NCBI GenBank assembly: GCA_039191605.1
Contig: JBCCXL010000015.1
Coordinates: 1 to 64,000, forward strand
Source of the DNA: JBCCXL01 sp039191605
GTDB taxonomy: Bacteria; Acidobacteriota; Thermoanaerobaculia; Multivoradales; JAHZIX01
DNA: 64,000 bases
Direction: 5' to 3'
The translations under genes were made by a program, and so were the position numbers. The notes beneath the pieces are model-generated. The model was given only the letters and a program-made list of their open reading frames with translations. It ran no database searches and was not told the DNA's origin. Below are positions 60,897 to 64,000 of this stretch, piece by piece. Numbering within the stretch: the first letter of the stretch is position 1; every line of letters begins with the position of its first letter.

Positions 60897-61580
60897 ATGA
60901 CCGATTCCAGCACCGCGGAAGCCCTCGTCCTCCATCGACCCACCACCGTGCGCGGTCGTCTGCTGCTGGCGGCGGACGCCGAGGAGCACCGTCACGCTCC
61001 GCTGCTGGTGGGCTTTCACGGCTACGGCCAGCGGGCGGAGGACGCCCTCGCCGCCCTCGCGGGCATCGACGGCGCCTACGCTCGGGCCGCGGTGCAGGCC
61101 CTCCACCCTTTCTATCTGCCGCGGCGAGAAGGCGGTCAGGGCCGGGTGGGGGCCAGCTGGATGACCAAGGAAGACCGCGGGTTGGCGGTGGAGGACAACA
61201 TCGCCTGGGTCGATCAGGCCATCGGCGCGCTGCGGGAACGGGGCCTCTCCGGTCCGCTGGTGGTGAGCGGCTTTTCCCAGGGGGTGGCGATGACCTATCG
61301 CGCCGCCCTGCTGGGGGCCGAGAAGCCGGCGGGAGCCCTGGTGCTCGCCGGCGACGTGCCGCCAGACTTTCCACAAGCCGAGCTGCGTCGCCTGCCGCCG
61401 GTGCTCCTCTGTCGCGGCCTCCAGGACGCCTGGTATACCGAGGAGAAGATGGAGGCCGACCTCCAGCGGCTGCGCGCCGCGGAGGTGGAGGTCACAGAGC
61501 ACATCTTCGACGGGCCCCATATTTGGGACCCCTCGGTGTCCGTCGCCGCGGCCCGATGGCTGCGGGAGCTGGGGAGTTGA
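60897..61580 (+). CDS. Alpha/beta hydrolase, phospholipase/carboxylesterase type
   Basis: Serine hydrolase of 227 aa of the YpfH/acyl-protein-thioesterase-like group. The nucleophile Ser is in LVVSGFSQGVAMTYRAALL (GxSxG), the acid Asp in LLCRGLQDAWYTEEKM and the His in FDGPHIWDPSV. LLVGFHGYGQRAEDAL gives the oxyanion region. All three triad residues are in place. Substrate unknown. It starts 119 bases after trpA with no terminator seen between, so read-through from the supraoperon is possible. It is convergent with the sulfatase, 25 bases apart. Confidence 0.92.
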   Translation: MTDSSTAEALVLHRPTTVRGRLLLAADAEEHRHAPLLVGFHGYGQRAEDALAALAGIDGAYARAAVQALHPFYLPRREGGQGRVGASWMTKEDRGLAVEDNIAWVDQAIGALRERGLSGPLVVSGFSQGVAMTYRAALLGAEKPAGALVLAGDVPPDFPQAELRRLPPVLLCRGLQDAWYTEEKMEADLQRLRAAEVEVTEHIFDGPHIWDPSVSVAAARWLRELGS

Positions 61581-61605
61581 TTCCGGCTCTATAAGCTCAG
61601 GGAGC

Positions 61606-63195
61606 TCAGGAAGAGTCGCCGCTAGCGGAAGCTCCGCTTGGACTTTCGGCATTCGCCCCCGACGCCGCGGGATCTTGAACGCCCTGGCCCGCCGCCCTCT
61701 CCTGTAATTCCCGCTGGGTGGGGGAGCGAGGTTTGGGATCCTGCGGGAAGAAGCCGGCGAGGTCTCTCTTGACCTCGCCGTAGCGCGGGTCGTCCGCCAG
61801 GTTGTTGTGCTCGCCGGGATCCAGCTCGTGGTCATAGAGCTCGTCACTGCGGCCGCCGTATTGGATGTAGCGCCAGCGCTCGGTGCGGGCGGAGAAATCC
61901 CGCTGGATCATGCTGATACCGGGGTAGGGCCAGGCGAGGTCCGGGTCAGAGAGCAGGGGCGCCAGGCTGCGGCCGTCGGCGCCGGCGTCGACGGTGGCCT
62001 GGGTGAGCTCCAGCAGCGTGGGGTAGACGTCCACCAGAGTGACCACCCGCGGGCTGTCGACGCCGCGGGGGGCGTCGACGTCGCGGCCCGGTGGGGCGAT
62101 CAACAGAGGAATTCGCAGGCCCTCTTCCCACAGGGTGGTCTTGCGCCAATGCTCTTTTTCCCCGAGGTGGTAGCCGTGATCGCTGAGCAGCACGATCACC
62201 GTGTCCTGGGCGTGCTCGCTGGCGTCTAGAGCCTGCAGCAGTCGGCCCAGCTGGGCGTCGATGAAGTTCACCGAGGCCAGATAGCCGGTGACCGCTTCGG
62301 TCCACTGGCCCGCGGTGGTGACCCGCGCGTGGTCCCCGTCGGGATTGGCGATGTTCAGGCCCCGCTTCGGGATGTCTTCAAGCTCTCCCGCAGGAACTTC
62401 CGGCAGCTGCGGCGGGGCGTTCTTCCAGGGCTCGAAATACTCTTCCGGCACGATCCAAGGCAGGTGGGGCTTGTGCAGGCCGACGGCCAAGAAGAAGGGG
62501 CGGCTGAGCTCCGCCGACTCCCGGCGGCGCAGGAATTCGATGGCGTCACCGATCACTCGCTCGTCGACCATGCTTTCCTTCCTCAGCGACTCGGCGGGCA
62601 TGGTGCCCCAATCGAAGAAGCGATCGCTTCCCTGGAGGTCGTTGAGAGGCCGATTGGGAACCCGAGGGTCCCGGCCGCCGCGGTCGAAGCGGTCCCAGCT
62701 CTGGGGATCGCGCTCGTGGAAGACCTTGCCGAAGGCCACCGTCTCGTAGCCTTCCTGCCGCAGCCGCTGGGGCAGGCTGAGGGCGTCCGGCAGCGCGGCG
62801 CGCATCGGCTGGCCGTTCCAATACACCCCGGTAGAGGAGGGCAGCCGCCCGGTCAGCAGGCTGGTGCGGGAGGGGTTGCAGGCGCTGGAGTTGGCGTAGG
62901 CCCGCTGGAAGTTGACGGAGCGCTGAGCGAGGCTGCTGAGGTGCGGTGTATGGGCATCCGGATGGCCGCCGAGGGGCTCGATCCAGTCGTTGAGGTCGTC
63001 GATGACGACAAAGAGCACGTTCGGCCGGGGTTCTTCGCTCGCCGGCTGACAGGCTCCCAGAAATCCGCCGACGCCGAGCAGGCTCAGCGTAACGAGGCCG
63101 ACGAGCAGGCGCGACGCCAGGGCGAAGGAATTCTGAGTCGCGGAGCGAGTCGCGGGGCGAGCCCCGCGGCGGAAGGGACGCAATGATGTACCCAT
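61606..63195 (-). CDS. Type I sulfatase lipoprotein (CxPSR)
   Basis: Sulfatase of 529 aa from the ATG at 63195. The signal peptide ends in a lipobox (FLGAC), so it is probably an envelope lipoprotein. NVLFVVIDDLNDW gives the two metal Asp residues. The formylglycine site is SSACNPSRTSLLTG with Cys as the residue to be modified, as in aerobic FGE/anSME substrates. FFLAVGLHKPHLPW and SDHGYHLGEKEHW add further metal and substrate ligands. The overall pattern is like iduronate-2-sulfatase-type polysaccharide sulfatases, suggesting use of sulfated glycans. No maturation enzyme or other glycan genes are in the window. Confidence 0.92.
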   Translation of the reverse strand: MGTSLRPFRRGARPATRSATQNSFALASRLLVGLVTLSLLGVGGFLGACQPASEEPRPNVLFVVIDDLNDWIEPLGGHPDAHTPHLSSLAQRSVNFQRAYANSSACNPSRTSLLTGRLPSSTGVYWNGQPMRAALPDALSLPQRLRQEGYETVAFGKVFHERDPQSWDRFDRGGRDPRVPNRPLNDLQGSDRFFDWGTMPAESLRKESMVDERVIGDAIEFLRRRESAELSRPFFLAVGLHKPHLPWIVPEEYFEPWKNAPPQLPEVPAGELEDIPKRGLNIANPDGDHARVTTAGQWTEAVTGYLASVNFIDAQLGRLLQALDASEHAQDTVIVLLSDHGYHLGEKEHWRKTTLWEEGLRIPLLIAPPGRDVDAPRGVDSPRVVTLVDVYPTLLELTQATVDAGADGRSLAPLLSDPDLAWPYPGISMIQRDFSARTERWRYIQYGGRSDELYDHELDPGEHNNLADDPRYGEVKRDLAGFFPQDPKPRSPTQRELQERAAGQGVQDPAASGANAESPSGASASGDSS

Positions 63196-63307
63196 GGGGC
63201 GAAGCGTATGCGCTCCACCCTTTGGAGGCAACCGGGAAAACCCCTGAATTCAGGCACGGCGACGAAGGCCCCGCCGACCGCTGGGTCGGGGGGATCAGGC
63301 TCTTCTT

Positions 63308-63350
63308 TCGCTGTGTTGGCTCCGCGCCGATCGCTGTGTTGGCTCCGCGC
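63308..63350. repeat. Perfect 20-bp direct repeat
   Basis: TCGCTGTGTTGGCTCCGCGC occurs at 63308-63327 and 63331-63350, three bases apart, in the gap between the sulfatase start and the 3' end of the LysM gene. Confidence 0.95.
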
Positions 63351-63367
63351 TTCGCGGCCGCCGGCGA

Positions 63368-64000
63368 TCAGGGGATGACCAGCACCTGCTGGGGGTAGAT
63401 CAGATGACCCCGCAGGCGATTCACCTCCTGCAGGGCGCGCACGCTGACTCCGTAGGTGCGGGCGATCTGAGCCAGGGTCTGTCCCGCTCGCACCACATGG
63501 CGGCGAGCGCTGTCGCTGCCCTCGCCGGGGATCCGCAGCCGCTGGCCGGGATAGATTCGGTGGGAGCTGTTGAGGCTGTTGGAGCTCACCAGCGCATCTA
63601 CCGAGGTACCGTAGCGGCTGGCGATGCGGGTCAGGGTGTCTCCCGGGGCGACCGTATGGAAGCCCGAATCGGGCCGCGCCGCTGGCGATGACAAAGTCGC
63701 CCGGCGCACCGTGGCGCTGCGGCGCCCGGCGGGCACCAGCAGCTTCTGCCCGACCCGGATCATCACCGAGCGGCCGAGGCCGTTGGCGCCCTGTAGGGCG
63801 CGCACGGAGGTGCCGTAGCGGCTGGCGATGGCGGAGAGGGTATCCCCCCGCTTGACCCGGTAGCGCAGGCCCGCCTGACGGGCAGATTTTGAATCGGGAC
63901 CGAGATCGGCGTAGGCCTGGGCGATGCTCAGCTCGGAACCCTCCGGAACCTTCAGGGCGTAGCCGCTGGGCAGGAAGAGGTCGCCGGACCAAATCTCCCG
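63368..64000 (-). CDS. LysM protein, probably the C-terminus of an MltD-like lytic transglycosylase (partial)
   Basis: The frame is open to the right edge, so the 5' end lies outside; 210 codons are visible. Reading in from the edge, EIWSGDLFLPSGYALKVPEG resembles the linker just after the transglycosylase domain of MltD proteins. Three LysM peptidoglycan-binding repeats follow: YRVKRGDTLSAIASRYGTSV..., HTVAPGDTLTRIASRYGTSV... and HVVRAGQTLAQIARTYGVSV..., each closing with a YPxQxLxIP-type end. The protein ends right after the third. The enzyme identity is an inference because the catalytic domain is not in the window; the LysM repeats are certain. Confidence 0.88.
   Translation of the reverse strand, partial: REIWSGDLFLPSGYALKVPEGSELSIAQAYADLGPDSKSARQAGLRYRVKRGDTLSAIASRYGTSVRALQGANGLGRSVMIRVGQKLLVPAGRRSATVRRATLSSPAARPDSGFHTVAPGDTLTRIASRYGTSVDALVSSNSLNSSHRIYPGQRLRIPGEGSDSARRHVVRAGQTLAQIARTYGVSVRALQEVNRLRGHLIYPQQVLVIP

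Overview
The window is GC-rich, gene-dense bacterial chromosome. I infer an Acidobacteriota-type organism, possibly Thermoanaerobaculia-like. The reasons are the pair of secreted VWFA-related proteins flanking a TPR protein, a seven-heme c-type cytochrome lipoprotein, a PEP/IPTL-CTERM sorted protein, a large (about 180 kDa) NAD-type glutamate dehydrogenase, a HisZ/short-HisG pair, and outer-membrane proteins (beta-barrel with a C-terminal Phe, lipoproteins) that mark a diderm. No 16S or other marker is present, so the taxonomy is inference. I see no tRNA, rRNA, insertion sequence, prophage or CRISPR array.

Layout. 1-9.6 kb: asnS, a DMT transporter, a DUF6526-like protein, an aminotransferase plus Ldh-type dehydrogenase pair, a heptaheme cytochrome/TPR lipoprotein, and gluQ carrying an in-frame tandem-repeat insertion. 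9.7-21 kb: a large secreted protein, a GlsB/YeaQ-like membrane protein, an M23 peptidase coupled to NAD-glutamate dehydrogenase, and an IPTL-CTERM protein followed by a strong terminator. 21-24.1 kb: oxyR divergent from a Cys-rich mini-protein and katA (peroxide defence). 24.1-24.8 kb: a degenerate ~307-bp tandem duplication with no convincing gene. 24.8-32.1 kb: a CoA-transferase, then a VWA-TPR-VWA cluster. 32.2-34.5 kb, minus strand: rdgB, coaE and a folD interrupted by an in-frame TAG. 34.7-37.8 kb: two tandem paralogous membrane-anchored proteins. 38.1-45.1 kb: an SMP-30-like propeller protein, ddl, a VLCAD-like acyl-CoA dehydrogenase and an outer-membrane beta-barrel.

45.2-60.8 kb is the centrepiece: a complete histidine and tryptophan biosynthesis supraoperon, hisZ-G-D-C-B-H-A-F-IE followed by trpE-G-D-C-F-B-A (16 genes). 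Most junctions overlap by 1, 4 or 11 bases, which suggests translational coupling. It is preceded by a promoter-like element, a 25-codon leader ORF with six His codons in two triplets around one Trp codon, mutually exclusive RNA hairpins and an intrinsic terminator. This is a classical leader-peptide attenuator that would place the downstream trp genes under histidine control as well.

60.9-64 kb: a carboxylesterase, a CxPSR sulfatase lipoprotein, and the 3' part of a LysM protein that looks like the C-terminus of an MltD-type lytic transglycosylase and runs off the right edge.

A second theme is short tandem repeats in and next to genes (units of 7, 15, 19, 21 and 33/36 bp). Those inside frames have lengths that are multiples of three.
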